DNA of 64,000 nucleotides from the NCBI RefSeq assembly GCF_014647835.1, contig NZ_BMPY01000010.1:163733-227732 (forward strand), in the 5' to 3' direction. This DNA is from Microbispora rosea subsp. aerata. Its GTDB lineage: Bacteria; Actinomycetota; Actinomycetes; Streptosporangiales; Streptosporangiaceae. This document shows positions 26,234-37,156 of the stretch, piece by piece. Made by a program: the position numbers and the translations under genes. The notes beneath the pieces are model-generated. The model worked only from the letters and a program-made list of their open reading frames with translations, did no database searches and was not told where the DNA came from. Each line of letters starts with the position of its first letter. Within the stretch, counting starts at the first letter, position 1.

Positions 26234-27988
26234 TCAGAGCGCGAGCGCCCCCAGGCCCGGCAGTTCCGCGCGCGCGGCGGACTTGGCGGCCTGCGCCGAG
26301 GTGGCAGAACGCGCCGCGACGGCGGCGGCGCGGCACTGCGCGAGCGTGTGCCGCGACAGGGCGGCGCGCACCCAGGGCAGCGCGGGGGCGCCCATCGACA
26401 GCGAGGTGACGCCCATGCCGACGAGCACGCAGGCGAGCGCCGGGTCGGCCGCGGCCTCGCCGCAGACGCCGCACCCCTTGCCCGCCCCCGAGGCGGCCGA
26501 GGCCGCCAGCGCGATCAGGTCGAGCACGGCCGGGTGCCACGGGTCCTGCAGCCCGGCGACGGCGGTGACCTGCCGGTCGGCCGCGAGCGCGTACTGCGTG
26601 AGGTCGTTGGTCCCGATCGAGAAGAAGTCGACGGCCCGGATGAGGTCGGCCGCCCGCAGCGCCGCCGACGGCACCTCGATCATGACGCCCGCGTCGCCCA
26701 GCCCCGCCGTACGGCAGGCCTCGGCGAACCACTCGGCCTCCTCGACCGTGGCCACCATCGGCGCCATGACCTGCACCTTGGCCGAGACGCCCGCCGCGGC
26801 CCGGGCCAGCGCGCCGAGCTGGGCGGCCATGATCTCCGGGTAGCGGCGGAACATGCGCAGGCCGCGCTCCCCGAGCGCCGGGTTCGGCTCCTCCTCCGGG
26901 GGCGGCAGGAAGGCCAGCGGCTTGTCGGCGCCGGAGTCGAGCGTGCGCACCACCACCCGGCCCTGCGGGAACGCCTCGAACACCGCCCGGTAGGCCTCCT
27001 CCTGCTCGTCGCCCGACGGCGCGGTCTCCCGGTCGAGGAAGAGGAACTCGGTGCGGTAGAGGCCGACGCCCTCCGCGCCGTTGGCCAGCGCGCTTTCCAG
27101 GTCGCGCGGGCCGCCGATGTTGGCGAGCAGCGGCACGGGGTGGCCGTCGGCCGTGGCGCCGGGCCCGGTGGCCGCCGACAGCACCGCCCGCCGCGCCTCG
27201 TCGGCGGCGCGCGCCTCGGCCACCCGGGCCGGGTCCGGCGCGAGCAGCACCTGTCCGGACGCGCCGTCGACCAGCACGGGGGTGCCGGGGGCGATCGCGG
27301 TCGCGCCCGCGCAGCCCACGACGGCGGGCACGCCCATCGAGCGCGCGAGGATCGCCGTGTGGCTGGTGGGCCCGCCCTGCTCGGTGACGAACGCGGCGAC
27401 CACGTCCTTCGACAGCAGCGCGGTGTCGGCCGGGGCGAGGTCCTTGGCGACGAGCACGAACGGCTCGGCGGCGTCGGCCGGCACGCCGGGCATGGGCAGA
27501 CCGGTGAGCACGGCGATCACCCGGTCGCGGATGTCGTCGAGGTCCGCGACGCGCTCGGCCAGGTAGCCGCCGGCCGCCGCGAGCAGGTCCCGATATTTGC
27601 CGAACGCGTCGAAGACGGCGCGCGGGGCGGCCACGCCCTGCTCGATGAGGTCGCCGACCTCCATGGCCAGGCTCGGGTCGCGGGCCATCAGCGCCTGCGC
27701 GCCGAGCACCTCCCGGGCCTCGCCGCCCGCTCTGGCGCCGCGCGCCTCCAGGTCGGCGGCCACCTGTTCGACCGCCCGCTCGGCGCGGTCCCGCTCGGCG
27801 GCGGCGTCGCCGTCGTGGCGCGCCTCCTTGTCGGGCTCGGGGATCTCTCCCACGAGCACGTGGGCCGGGCCGTACCCGGTGCCGGGGCTGACCCCCGTGC
27901 CGGCCAGCGGCCGCGTGCCGGTCTCGTCCCCCGCCGTCGTCTTCACAATCATCGCCGTCGCCGTCCCCGTGGTCTCGCGCTCGTCCAT
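26234..27988 (-). CDS. ptsI: Phosphoenolpyruvate-protein phosphotransferase, PTS enzyme I
   Basis: 584 residues from ATG 27988 (M13 is an alternative start). The phospho-acceptor His210 lies in GGPTSHTAILARS, which fits enzyme I. The PEP-binding barrel follows, with EFLFLDRE, the EERGLRMFRRYPE-like segment (GERGLRMFRRYPEI) and GTNDLTQYALAADR. The active-site Cys lies in GCGVCGEAAADP. Enzyme I passes phosphate from PEP to HPr in the cytoplasm. The gene starts 5 bp after ptsH and closes the six-gene minus-strand operon that begins with the SIS deaminase. Length matches the family. Confidence 0.96.
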   Translation of the reverse strand: MDERETTGTATAMIVKTTAGDETGTRPLAGTGVSPGTGYGPAHVLVGEIPEPDKEARHDGDAAAERDRAERAVEQVAADLEARGARAGGEAREVLGAQALMARDPSLAMEVGDLIEQGVAAPRAVFDAFGKYRDLLAAAGGYLAERVADLDDIRDRVIAVLTGLPMPGVPADAAEPFVLVAKDLAPADTALLSKDVVAAFVTEQGGPTSHTAILARSMGVPAVVGCAGATAIAPGTPVLVDGASGQVLLAPDPARVAEARAADEARRAVLSAATGPGATADGHPVPLLANIGGPRDLESALANGAEGVGLYRTEFLFLDRETAPSGDEQEEAYRAVFEAFPQGRVVVRTLDSGADKPLAFLPPPEEEPNPALGERGLRMFRRYPEIMAAQLGALARAAAGVSAKVQVMAPMVATVEEAEWFAEACRTAGLGDAGVMIEVPSAALRAADLIRAVDFFSIGTNDLTQYALAADRQVTAVAGLQDPWHPAVLDLIALAASAASGAGKGCGVCGEAAADPALACVLVGMGVTSLSMGAPALPWVRAALSRHTLAQCRAAAVAARSATSAQAAKSAARAELPGLGALAL

Positions 27989-27993
27989 CGGCG

Positions 27994-28251
27994 TCAGGGG
28001 GCCGAGGCGATCTTGGCGAGCTCGTCGAGCAGCTCTTCGGCGCCCTCGCCCTCCGCGCTGATGACGATCGACTCCCCCTGCCGTACGTCGAGCGCCAGAA
28101 CCGACAGGATGCTCTTCGCGCTCACCGGCGCGCCGCCCGCCTTGGCGATGGTGACGTCGAAGGGCGCCTTCGCCGCGGTCTGCACGAACGTCGCCGCCGG
28201 GCGGGCGTGCAGGCCGACCTCGGACGCGACGCTTACTGTGCGTTCGGCCAC
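27994..28251 (-). CDS. ptsH: Phosphocarrier protein HPr
   Basis: 85 residues from ATG 28251, with a GGAGGAAA ribosome-binding site just upstream. The phosphorylated His15 is in GLHARPAA. The regulatory Ser region reads SAKSILSVLALDV, so the Ser46-equivalent is present although actinobacteria generally lack HPr kinase. HPr carries phosphate from enzyme I to EIIA. It is followed at 5 bp by ptsI. A dre-type palindrome (28268-28285) lies directly upstream, giving ptsHI its own DasR-type control within the larger cluster. Confidence 0.96.
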   Translation of the reverse strand: MAERTVSVASEVGLHARPAATFVQTAAKAPFDVTIAKAGGAPVSAKSILSVLALDVRQGESIVISAEGEGAEELLDELAKIASAP

Positions 28252-28267
28252 GTTTCCTCCTCTGCGG

Positions 28268-28285
28268 CGGTGGTCTAGACCGCCG
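28268..28285. promoter_or_regulatory. dre-type operator upstream of ptsH
   Basis: The core GGTCTAGACC at 28272-28281 is a perfect palindrome and extends to 18 bp with one mismatched pair. It matches the Streptomyces DasR consensus (ACTGGTCTAGACCACT). It lies 17 bp upstream of ptsH, and the HAD gene stop codon (28275-28277) sits inside it. Confidence 0.8.
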
Positions 28286-28913
28286 GTAGTTCCGTCAAAG
28301 GCCAGTCAACACCCGACATATCGGGAATGACCAGGTCCGCGTGCGACAGTTCATCCGGATGATGCGTCGTGGCCACCGCTACGCAGGTCATACCCGCCGC
28401 TCTGGCCGCCGCTATTCCGGCCAGCGAGTCCTCGAACACCACGCACGCGGCCGGGTCCACATCCAGCAGGTCGGCCGCCTTCAGGTAACCGGACGGGTCG
28501 GGCTTGCCCACGATCACGTCCTCGGCGGAGACGATGGTCCGTACCACCTCAAGCACGCCGATGTCGGTCAGCCGCTCCACCGCCCAGGCGCGGTGGGCGG
28601 AGGTGACCAGGGCCAGCGGCGAGCCGTACGCCGCGACCCGGCGGACCAGGTCGGCGGCGCCCGGCACGGGAACGATGTCCGGCAGGTCCGGATGGTCGTA
28701 GTAGGAGTAGATCTCCTCCATCAGCGCCCGCACGTCCATGCCGGGGAACACCTCGGGGATGACGTCGACGCCGCGGCGGCCCATCAGGCGCCGCAGCCGT
28801 GTCTCGTCGTAGTCGACCCCGTGGTTGTCCAGGAGCATCCGCCACAGAGCCAGGCTGCGGACCTCCGTGTTGATCAAGGTGCCGTCGAGGTCGAAGAGCG
28901 CCGCCTCCATCAC
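28275..28913 (-). CDS. HAD hydrolase (beta-phosphoglucomutase/sugar-phosphatase-like) inside the PTS operon
   Basis: 212 residues from ATG 28913. Motif I LFDLDGTLINTE, motif II LALVTSAHRAW, motif III Lys in VIVGKPDPSGYL and motif IV CVVFEDSLAGIAAARAAG are all intact, with the helical cap of the PGMB/YqaB subgroup. It should hydrolyse or isomerise a hexose phosphate. It lies between crr (7 bp after it) and ptsH, so it is probably co-transcribed and may deal with surplus sugar phosphate made by the PTS. Its stop codon falls within the dre operator of ptsH. The substrate is an inference from context. Confidence 0.88.
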   Translation of the reverse strand: MMEAALFDLDGTLINTEVRSLALWRMLLDNHGVDYDETRLRRLMGRRGVDVIPEVFPGMDVRALMEEIYSYYDHPDLPDIVPVPGAADLVRRVAAYGSPLALVTSAHRAWAVERLTDIGVLEVVRTIVSAEDVIVGKPDPSGYLKAADLLDVDPAACVVFEDSLAGIAAARAAGMTCVAVATTHHPDELSHADLVIPDMSGVDWPLTELPAV

Positions 28914-28920
28914 CCGGGCA

Positions 28921-29367
28921 TCACGACCACTCGAACAGCGCGTCGCCGGCGTCGACGCCGCCCTCGGCGATCTTCCCGACCGCGTCCGCCGGCGCGTCGA
29001 GCGCCACCACCGGGCAGACCGGCGACCGCCCGCCCGCCTCGACCGCCGCGGGATCCCAGGCCACGACCGGCTGCCCGGCCCGCACGCGGTCCCCCTCCGC
29101 CGCGAGCAGGCGGAAGCCCTCGCCCTTGAGCCGCACGGTGTCGATGCCGAGGTGCACCAGCACGCCCTTGCCGTCGTCCCCCACCACGACGTACGCGTGC
29201 GGATGCAGCTTCACGATCGTGCCGCTGATCGGGGCCACGGCCTCGACGGGCCGCCTGACGGGGTCGATCGCGGTCCCCGGGCCGACCATTGCCTGCGAGA
29301 ACACCGGGTCCGGCACGGCGGCCAGGCCGATGACCGCCCCCGCGACCGGGGCGAGAACAGTCGTCAC
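28921..29367 (-). CDS. crr: PTS glucose-family EIIA component
   Basis: 148 residues from GTG 29367 (MTTVLAPVAGAVIGL), chosen because AAGGG lies upstream and the family starts at this point; the ATG at 29406 would add 13 unconserved residues. His57 in KLHPHAYVV and the phospho-accepting His72 in VLVHLGIDTVRL are present, as are the GEGFRLL and AEGDRVRAGQPV segments. It receives phosphate from HPr and passes it to EIIB. As a free-standing EIIA it may also serve other glucose-family permeases. It lies between the EIIB and HAD genes on the minus strand. Confidence 0.95.
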   Translation of the reverse strand: MTTVLAPVAGAVIGLAAVPDPVFSQAMVGPGTAIDPVRRPVEAVAPISGTIVKLHPHAYVVVGDDGKGVLVHLGIDTVRLKGEGFRLLAAEGDRVRAGQPVVAWDPAAVEAGGRSPVCPVVALDAPADAVGKIAEGGVDAGDALFEWS

Positions 29368-29449
29368 TGAAGAGCCCTTCCCTGAGATCCGGGCAGGCGC
29401 CGCCACGGGCCCGCCACCGCACGGCGGACCCGCGACGATCTCCCCGAGT

Positions 29450-29686
29450 TCAGCCGATGATGTCTTCGATGTCGCTGGCGATGGTGTCGGCCTCGGGCCC
29501 CACCACGACCTGGACGACGTTGCCCGCCGCCATCACTCCATGGGCGCCCGCCGCCTTGAGCGCGGCCTGGTCCACCTTCGAGGCGTCGTGCACCTCGGTG
29601 CGCAGCCGGGTGATGCACGGCTCCACCTCGATGATGTTGTCGGCGCCACCGAGCCCGGCGATGATCGCCTCGGCGTCTGCAGCCAT
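29450..29686 (-). CDS. PTS glucose/GlcNAc-family EIIB component
   Basis: 78 residues from ATG 29686, preceded by AGGAGG at 7 bp. The phospho-Cys24 lies in EVEPCITRLRTEV, the CxTRLR signature of glucose-superfamily EIIB, followed by AAGAHGVMAAGNVVQVVVGP. A stand-alone domain: the EIIC partner is encoded separately at 31675-33009, as in Streptomyces GlcNAc transporters (NagF plus NagE2). It takes phosphate from EIIA and delivers it to the incoming sugar. Confidence 0.94.
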   Translation of the reverse strand: MAADAEAIIAGLGGADNIIEVEPCITRLRTEVHDASKVDQAALKAAGAHGVMAAGNVVQVVVGPEADTIASDIEDIIG

Positions 29687-29718
29687 GGGGGTCCTCCTGT
29701 CGGTCAGCCGGCCTGTTC

Positions 29719-30753
29719 TCAGTCGGTCTGGGTGACCTTCTTCAGGCCACGGGGGGAATCGGGGTCGATACCGAGCCTGCGCGCGAGCGCCTCGGTGAGC
29801 AACTGCCCGGGCACGATGAGTCCCAGCGGCGTCACCCACTCGGGCAGGTCCGGACCGTTCAGCGCGGCGGTCGAGGCGGCGGCGAGCCGTTCGCCGCCCC
29901 CCACGCCGAAGGCGGCGGCGCCCGCGCCGGTCACCCGTTCGGCCAGCGCGACCGTGCCCGCCAGCGTCGGGCTCTGCCCCGCCGCCACCAGGATCGCCGG
30001 GGTCTCGGCGTCCACGACCGCGATCGGGCCGTGCAGCAGGTCGGCGTACGACAGGCCCATGGCGTGCAGGTAGCACGCCTCCTTGAGCTTGAGCGCCAGC
30101 TCGAGCGCGGTCGAGAACGCCAGGCCGCGGCCGGAGACGACCACGCCGGGCTTGTCCGCCAGCCCTTCGACCACGGCGTCCAGGTCACCGGGGTCGGAGA
30201 TCAGCTTGTCCACCGCGTCCGGCACCCGGCGCAGGTCGTCGGGGTCGACGTCGGCGCCGAGGCCGATGGCGAGCACGGCCAGCGCGGCGAGCTGCGTCGT
30301 GTAGGTCTTGGTGGCCGGGACGGCCTTCTCCTCGCCGGCGAGCGTGCACAGCGCGAGGTCGGCGGCCCGGGCCAGCGGCGACTCCTCGCCGCCGTTGGTG
30401 ATCGCGATGGTCTTCGCGCCGCAGTCCTTGGCCCACTGGAGGGTCTCGACGATCTCCTCCGTACGGCCGGACTGGGACAGCCCGACCGCCAGCACCCCGT
30501 CGAGGTCGAGCCTGCGGCGGTAGGTGGTGGCCACGGAAGGCGCGCCCATCGCGGCCATCCGGCCCGCCCGCGCCTCGATCAGGTAGCGGCCGTAGACCGC
30601 CGCGTTGTCCGAGGTCCCGCGGGCGACGAACAGCAGGTGGCGGGTGCCGCGGGCGACCGCCTCGACTTCGCCGGTCCTCGGGAGGAGGGCGTCCAGCGTC
30701 GCCTGGATCGCCGCCGGCTGCTCGGCGATCTCACCGCGCATCCTGGTCGTCAT
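29719..30753 (-). CDS. SIS-domain glucosamine-6-phosphate deaminase/isomerase
   Basis: 344 residues from ATG 30753 (AAGGG about 10 bp upstream). Two SIS domains resemble the isomerase half of GlmS. The first has FVARGTSDNAAVYGRYLIE and GLSQSGRTEEIVETL, the second VVSGRGLAFSTALELALKLK with the catalytic KLKE motif and LHGPIA. The glutaminase half of GlmS is absent, so the chain fits the NagB-II group that converts glucosamine-6-phosphate to fructose-6-phosphate and ammonia. As the first gene of the minus-strand PTS operon, it would consume the imported amino sugar. No nagA was seen in the window. Confidence 0.85.
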   Translation of the reverse strand: MTTRMRGEIAEQPAAIQATLDALLPRTGEVEAVARGTRHLLFVARGTSDNAAVYGRYLIEARAGRMAAMGAPSVATTYRRRLDLDGVLAVGLSQSGRTEEIVETLQWAKDCGAKTIAITNGGEESPLARAADLALCTLAGEEKAVPATKTYTTQLAALAVLAIGLGADVDPDDLRRVPDAVDKLISDPGDLDAVVEGLADKPGVVVSGRGLAFSTALELALKLKEACYLHAMGLSYADLLHGPIAVVDAETPAILVAAGQSPTLAGTVALAERVTGAGAAAFGVGGGERLAAASTAALNGPDLPEWVTPLGLIVPGQLLTEALARRLGIDPDSPRGLKKVTQTD

Positions 30754-30813
30754 CGATGATCATCCCTTGCTTGGCGAGATTTGTCCGTTACCGATCCGTC
30801 GCCGGCCCATACA

Positions 30814-30843
30814 TTGACACACATTTCCCAGCTGTGGTCTAGT
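30814..30843 (+). promoter_or_regulatory. Promoter candidate for the DasR/NagR-EIIC operon
   Basis: A consensus TTGACA (30814-30819) is followed after 18 bp by TCTAGT (30838-30843, 4 of 6 matches to TATAAT). The -10 lies inside the dre palindrome, so a bound repressor would block RNA polymerase. Start site not proven. Confidence 0.5.
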
Positions 30844-30856
30844 CCGGACTAGACCA
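30835..30856. promoter_or_regulatory. Perfect 22-bp dre-type palindrome between divergent PTS operons
   Basis: TGGTCTAGTCC at 30835-30845 is the exact reverse complement of 30846-30856. It keeps the TGGTCTAG half-site of the DasR operator but with extra central bases (GTCCGG) compared with the 16-bp consensus. Its place between the SIS and regulator starts suggests joint repression of both operons. Confidence 0.85.
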
Positions 30857-30906
30857 GTAAGAACCTTAACTTATTCGGACGATCCAGAGCGAGAGGGGAG
30901 GGATCA

Positions 30907-31647
30907 GTGGCCCAGATCGATCCGGACAGCCCGGTGCCCAAGTATTTCCAGCTACGGGAGATCCTGCTCGACCTCATCGAGAGCAACGAGCTGCCGATCG
31001 GCGCGGCGATCCCCTCGGAACGTGAACTGAGCCAGCGTTACGACCTGTCTCGTATGACGGTACGTCAGGCCGTCGACCACCTGGTCTCCGAGGGCCGGTT
31101 ACACCGGGTGCCGGGCAAGGGCACGTTCGTGGCCCGGCCGAAGATCGAACTGGCACTCCAGCTCACCTCCTTCACCGACGACATGCGGGCGCGCGGCATG
31201 GAGCCGGGCTCCCGCGACCTGGACCGGCGGGTGGTCCGGGCCAGTGCTCACCTGGCACGGCAGCTCGGCATCCAGCCGGGCGACGCCGTCCACTTCATCG
31301 AGCGGCTGCGCACGGCGGACGGGGAACCGCTGAGCATCGAGCGCGCCCACATCCCGGTCGCGCTCGCACCCGATCTCGATGACTTCGACCTGACCGGACG
31401 ATCCCTGTACGCCCTGCTCGAGTCGCGTTACGGGCTCGTCATGGACGCCGGGGAACTGACCATCGACGGCGGCATCGCCGATCCGAGCGACGCCGACCTG
31501 CTCAAACTGCCCCGGGGCGGGGCCGTGCTGCTGCTTCAGCGCCGGTCCTTCGCCGGTGGGGTCTGCGCCGAACTCGGCGTGTCCACCTATCGCGCCGACC
31601 GCTACCAGCTCCGGACGCTCCTCGGAGCCCCGGCCCGACGCCTCTAG
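30907..31647 (+). CDS. GntR/HutC-type regulator of amino-sugar uptake (DasR/NagR-like)
   Basis: 246 residues from GTG 30907 with GAGAGGGGAGG upstream. The N-terminal winged helix contains PSERELSQRYDLSRMTVRQA and HRVPGKGTFVARP; the UTRA effector domain follows (SFTDDMRARGMEPGSR, then YALLESRYGL). The UTRA domain of DasR/NagR binds glucosamine-6-P or GlcNAc-6-P and releases DNA. The gene is flanked by GlcNAc PTS genes and faces a dre-type palindrome, so local autoregulation and control of the SIS-EIIB-EIIA operon are well supported. It would be the global DasR only if it is the sole such regulator in the genome. Confidence 0.88.
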   Translation: MAQIDPDSPVPKYFQLREILLDLIESNELPIGAAIPSERELSQRYDLSRMTVRQAVDHLVSEGRLHRVPGKGTFVARPKIELALQLTSFTDDMRARGMEPGSRDLDRRVVRASAHLARQLGIQPGDAVHFIERLRTADGEPLSIERAHIPVALAPDLDDFDLTGRSLYALLESRYGLVMDAGELTIDGGIADPSDADLLKLPRGGAVLLLQRRSFAGGVCAELGVSTYRADRYQLRTLLGAPARRL

Positions 31648-31674
31648 TAGTCCCCCCATCCTGGAGGAACACCC

Positions 31675-33009
31675 ATGAGTTCCACCTCCGCCGACGCGGG
31701 CCTGCCTGCCGCACCGTCCAGTCAGAACGCGGTGATGACCGCGCTGTCCCGCATCGGCCGTTCCCTGATGCTCCCGATCGCGGCGCTGCCCGCCGCGGCT
31801 CTCCTCCTCCGGCTCGGCCAAGACGACCTCCTCGGCCGTACGGACAACGCGACGCTCGACAAGATCGCGCAGGTCATCGGCGGCGCGGGCGGCGCGCTGT
31901 TCGACGCGCTGCCGCTGCTGTTCGCGATCGGCGTGGCGGTCGGCTTCGCCCGGCGCGCGGACGGCTCGACCGCCCTGGCGGCCGTGGTCGGCTACCTCGT
32001 CTGGGACCGGGTCACCCACCTGATGTTCTTCGACGCCGCCGCGGACTCGGCCGTGCACAAGAAGGTGGCCCAGTCGGTCCTCGGGGCGGACGGACAGCCG
32101 TCGGAGGTGCTCAACCTGGCGTCGGCCAACCCGACCGGTGTGCTCGGCGGCATCCTCATGGGCCTCGTCGCGGCGGTCCTCTGGCAGCGGTACTACCGCA
32201 CGAAACTTCCGGCCTACCTGGCCTTCTTCGGCGGCCGCCGCTTCGTGCCGATCCTCACCGCGCTGGCCGGTCTGGTCCTCGGCGTCGTCTTCGGCCTGAT
32301 CTGGCCGCCCATCGGGCAGGGCCTGAGCAACTTCGGCGACTGGCTCGCCACCCACTCGACGCTCGGTGCGGGCATCTACGGGATCGTGAACCGGGGCCTC
32401 ATCCCCTTCGGCCTGCACCACTTCGTCAACTCGATCGTCTGGTTCACCGTGCCGGAGTGCACCGTCGGCGCGACCCAGGCCGCGGGCGACCTGAACTGCT
32501 ACTTCGCCGGCCAGGACGGCGCCGGCGCCTTCATGGCGGGCTTCTTCCCGGTCATGATGTTCGGCCTGCCGGCCGCCGCGCTCGCCATGTGGCGGTCCGC
32601 CCCGGTGAACCGCCGCGCCGCCATCGGCAGCATCATGATCTCCACGGCCGCGATCTCGTTCGTCACCGGCATCACCGAGCCCATCGAGTTCGCGTTCATC
32701 TTCGTGGCCCCGGTCCTGTTCGCGGTGCACGCGCTGCTCACCGGCGTCTCGATGGCCCTGGTCGCGGCCCTGGACGGGCGGCTCGGCTTCGGGTTCTCCG
32801 CCGGCGCGATCGACGCCGTCCTGAACGCGACGAAGGACAACACGCACAACTTCTGGCTGATCATGCTGATCGGCGTCGTCTACTTCGTCCTCTACTACGT
32901 GATCTTCAGCTTCCTCATCAAGAAGCTGAACATCATGACGCCCGGCCGGGAACCGGAGCCCGACGTGGACTCCGGCGAGAGCGCCGACTCGGCGCGGGCC
33001 CGCGCCTGA
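31675..33009 (+). CDS. PTS EIIC permease, N-acetylglucosamine type
   Basis: 444 residues from ATG 31675 with GGAGG upstream, 27 bp after the regulator gene. About ten membrane segments; signature stretches are LPIAALPAAALLLRLG, GLHHFVNSIVWF and the substrate-site motif TGITEPIEFAFIFVAP. Only the EIIC domain is present: EIIB and EIIA are encoded in the divergent operon. The GLHH and GITEP motifs assign it to the glucose superfamily, and the linkage to a GlcNAc-type EIIB and a deaminase points to N-acetylglucosamine. A strong terminator follows at 33035-33067. Confidence 0.93.
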   Translation: MSSTSADAGLPAAPSSQNAVMTALSRIGRSLMLPIAALPAAALLLRLGQDDLLGRTDNATLDKIAQVIGGAGGALFDALPLLFAIGVAVGFARRADGSTALAAVVGYLVWDRVTHLMFFDAAADSAVHKKVAQSVLGADGQPSEVLNLASANPTGVLGGILMGLVAAVLWQRYYRTKLPAYLAFFGGRRFVPILTALAGLVLGVVFGLIWPPIGQGLSNFGDWLATHSTLGAGIYGIVNRGLIPFGLHHFVNSIVWFTVPECTVGATQAAGDLNCYFAGQDGAGAFMAGFFPVMMFGLPAAALAMWRSAPVNRRAAIGSIMISTAAISFVTGITEPIEFAFIFVAPVLFAVHALLTGVSMALVAALDGRLGFGFSAGAIDAVLNATKDNTHNFWLIMLIGVVYFVLYYVIFSFLIKKLNIMTPGREPEPDVDSGESADSARARA

Positions 33010-33034
33010 CGCGTCCACGTCCCCTCTCAGGGAG

Positions 33035-33067
33035 GCGGGGGCGCCCGGTGATCCCGGGCGCCCCCGC
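33035..33067 (+). terminator. Rho-independent terminator after the EIIC gene
   Basis: GCGGGGGCGCCCGG pairs with CCGGGCGCCCCCGC across a short loop (about 14-bp GC stem) and is followed by TGTGTTTT. Confidence 0.85.
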
Positions 33068-33277
33068 TGTGTTTTCCGGCATTGCGGATGCCGCTAATCG
33101 CTGATCAAACGATGCGCCAAACCCGGGGCCCTCGCGCCAACCCGAGGGGGATTTCCCGGGCGAACGGCCACACACCACCCCGCCGCCCGGCAAAGTTGGC
33201 GTGCCCCCGTATCAGGAGGGACGACCGCAACCTCTGTTAGGCGTCAGGTTCACGGCGCACGAGAGCGGAGTCCCCCG

Positions 33278-33727
33278 ATGCCCAAGCCCGTCCCCCTGCC
33301 ACGGCTCGCGTCCGTCCCCCCGGCCGACCCTCCGTACGACGAGCGCGACGGCGGCCACGTCACGCCCCTCGGCACGTACGGCGCGCTCGCGCTGGCCCCG
33401 GTCCCGATCCGCACGGACACGTCCGCGGACGAGCGCCGCCTGCGGGGGCTCGGCCAGGCGCTGGCGGAGGTCCTGGCGGGCCGCAGGCCCCCGCAGACCG
33501 TCGCGGGACGGCTCACCGAGCGCGCCTACCGCGAGCTGGTCCGGGCCGGAAGGATGATCGACGCCGAACGGCCGCCGCTGACGGGCCTGCCCCACGTGCA
33601 GCGCCCCCGCGACGGGGTGATCGAGATGTGCCTGCTCGTCCACTGCGGGCCGCGCAGCCACGTGCTCGCCGTACGGCTGGAGCGGCGGGGCGTGCAGTGG
33701 CTCGTCACCGACTTCGAGACCGCGTGA
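33278..33727 (+). CDS. Rv3235-family protein
   Basis: 149 residues from ATG 33278 with GGAG at 7 bp. The C-terminal 80 residues carry the family pattern: LGQALAEVLAGRRPPQTVAG, LTERAYREL, then the strand pair CLLVHCGPRSHVLAVRLERR and GVQWLVTDFETA. The first 45 residues are Pro-rich and probably disordered. Function is unknown, although genes of this family sit beside secA in many actinobacteria, as here. No signal peptide. It is convergent with secA across a shared terminator. Confidence 0.85.
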   Translation: MPKPVPLPRLASVPPADPPYDERDGGHVTPLGTYGALALAPVPIRTDTSADERRLRGLGQALAEVLAGRRPPQTVAGRLTERAYRELVRAGRMIDAERPPLTGLPHVQRPRDGVIEMCLLVHCGPRSHVLAVRLERRGVQWLVTDFETA

Positions 33728-33742
33728 CCCGGCCCGGAACGC

Positions 33743-33779
33743 GAAGGACCCCGCCGGGGGTGGTCCGGCGGGGTCCTTG
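33743..33779. terminator. Bidirectional terminator between the Rv3235-like gene and secA
   Basis: AAGGACCCCGCCGG pairs with CCGGCGGGGTCCTT over a 7-9 base loop. The stem sits midway between two convergent stops, so it can end transcripts from both strands. Confidence 0.85.
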
Positions 33780-33789
33780 CGCGGTCACG

Positions 33790-36597
<2,808 letters not shown>

Positions 36598-36815
36598 TTT
36601 TAGTAAAGCTCCTCGCAGGTCTACCCCGGCCTAGCACCGGGGTGTGAGGACGAGACATACTTCCCCGCTAGCCATCGTAGGCGGTTCCGCTACCAGACAC
36701 ACCCACCTGCTATCGACGGAGCGCCGCGGCACAATCGCATAACTGATAAGGGAAAACCTCCCGCAGGGTTCCCCCGATGTTCCGACCACCTCCGCCATCA
36801 GGTAGAAAACGGGGT

Positions 36816-37088
36816 ATGGCACAGAGCGGACACCAGGGCAGCCACGCGGGAAGCGCCAAATCTTGGCTTGCCGTCATCGTCATCCTGATCGGCTTCACGT
36901 TCGGGGGTGTGGCACTGACCCTCGGCCCGAACTGGCTCTTCGTCTGGATCGGCGTGGGCATCTGCGCCGTCGGCGGGCTGCTCGCGCTCGCGTTCGACAT
37001 CTTCTCGGACGTGATCGTGGACGCCCCCCGGCAGATCGCGGTCCAGGAGCACCACTCGCCGTTCGAGCACCGGTCCATCAGCTCCTGA
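36816..37088 (+). CDS. Small two-helix membrane protein of the HGxxE/HG-start actinobacterial type
   Basis: 90 residues from ATG 36816 (MAQSGHQGSHAGSAKSW); an earlier start at 36777 is possible. After a short His/Gly/Ser head come two membrane helices (AVIVILIGFTFGGVALTLG and NWLFVWIGVGICAVGGLLAL), then a polar tail ending PFEHRSISS. Proteins with this head and two helices are common and uncharacterised in actinomycetes. It diverges from secA across about 220 bp (36598-36815), which contains only a short CCCCGG/CCGGGG hairpin near 36624-36642. Confidence 0.75.
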   Translation: MAQSGHQGSHAGSAKSWLAVIVILIGFTFGGVALTLGPNWLFVWIGVGICAVGGLLALAFDIFSDVIVDAPRQIAVQEHHSPFEHRSISS

Positions 37089-37156
37089 GCCTTCACGACC
37101 CCACGACGGAACCGGCGTAGGCGTTTTGTCGGTCACGGCGTCTAGCATCTTCGGCT

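Noticed and set aside
26183-28330. Plus-strand open frame of about 715 codons opposite ptsI and ptsH
   Set aside because: Shadow of well-supported PTS genes; no motif and no start signal.
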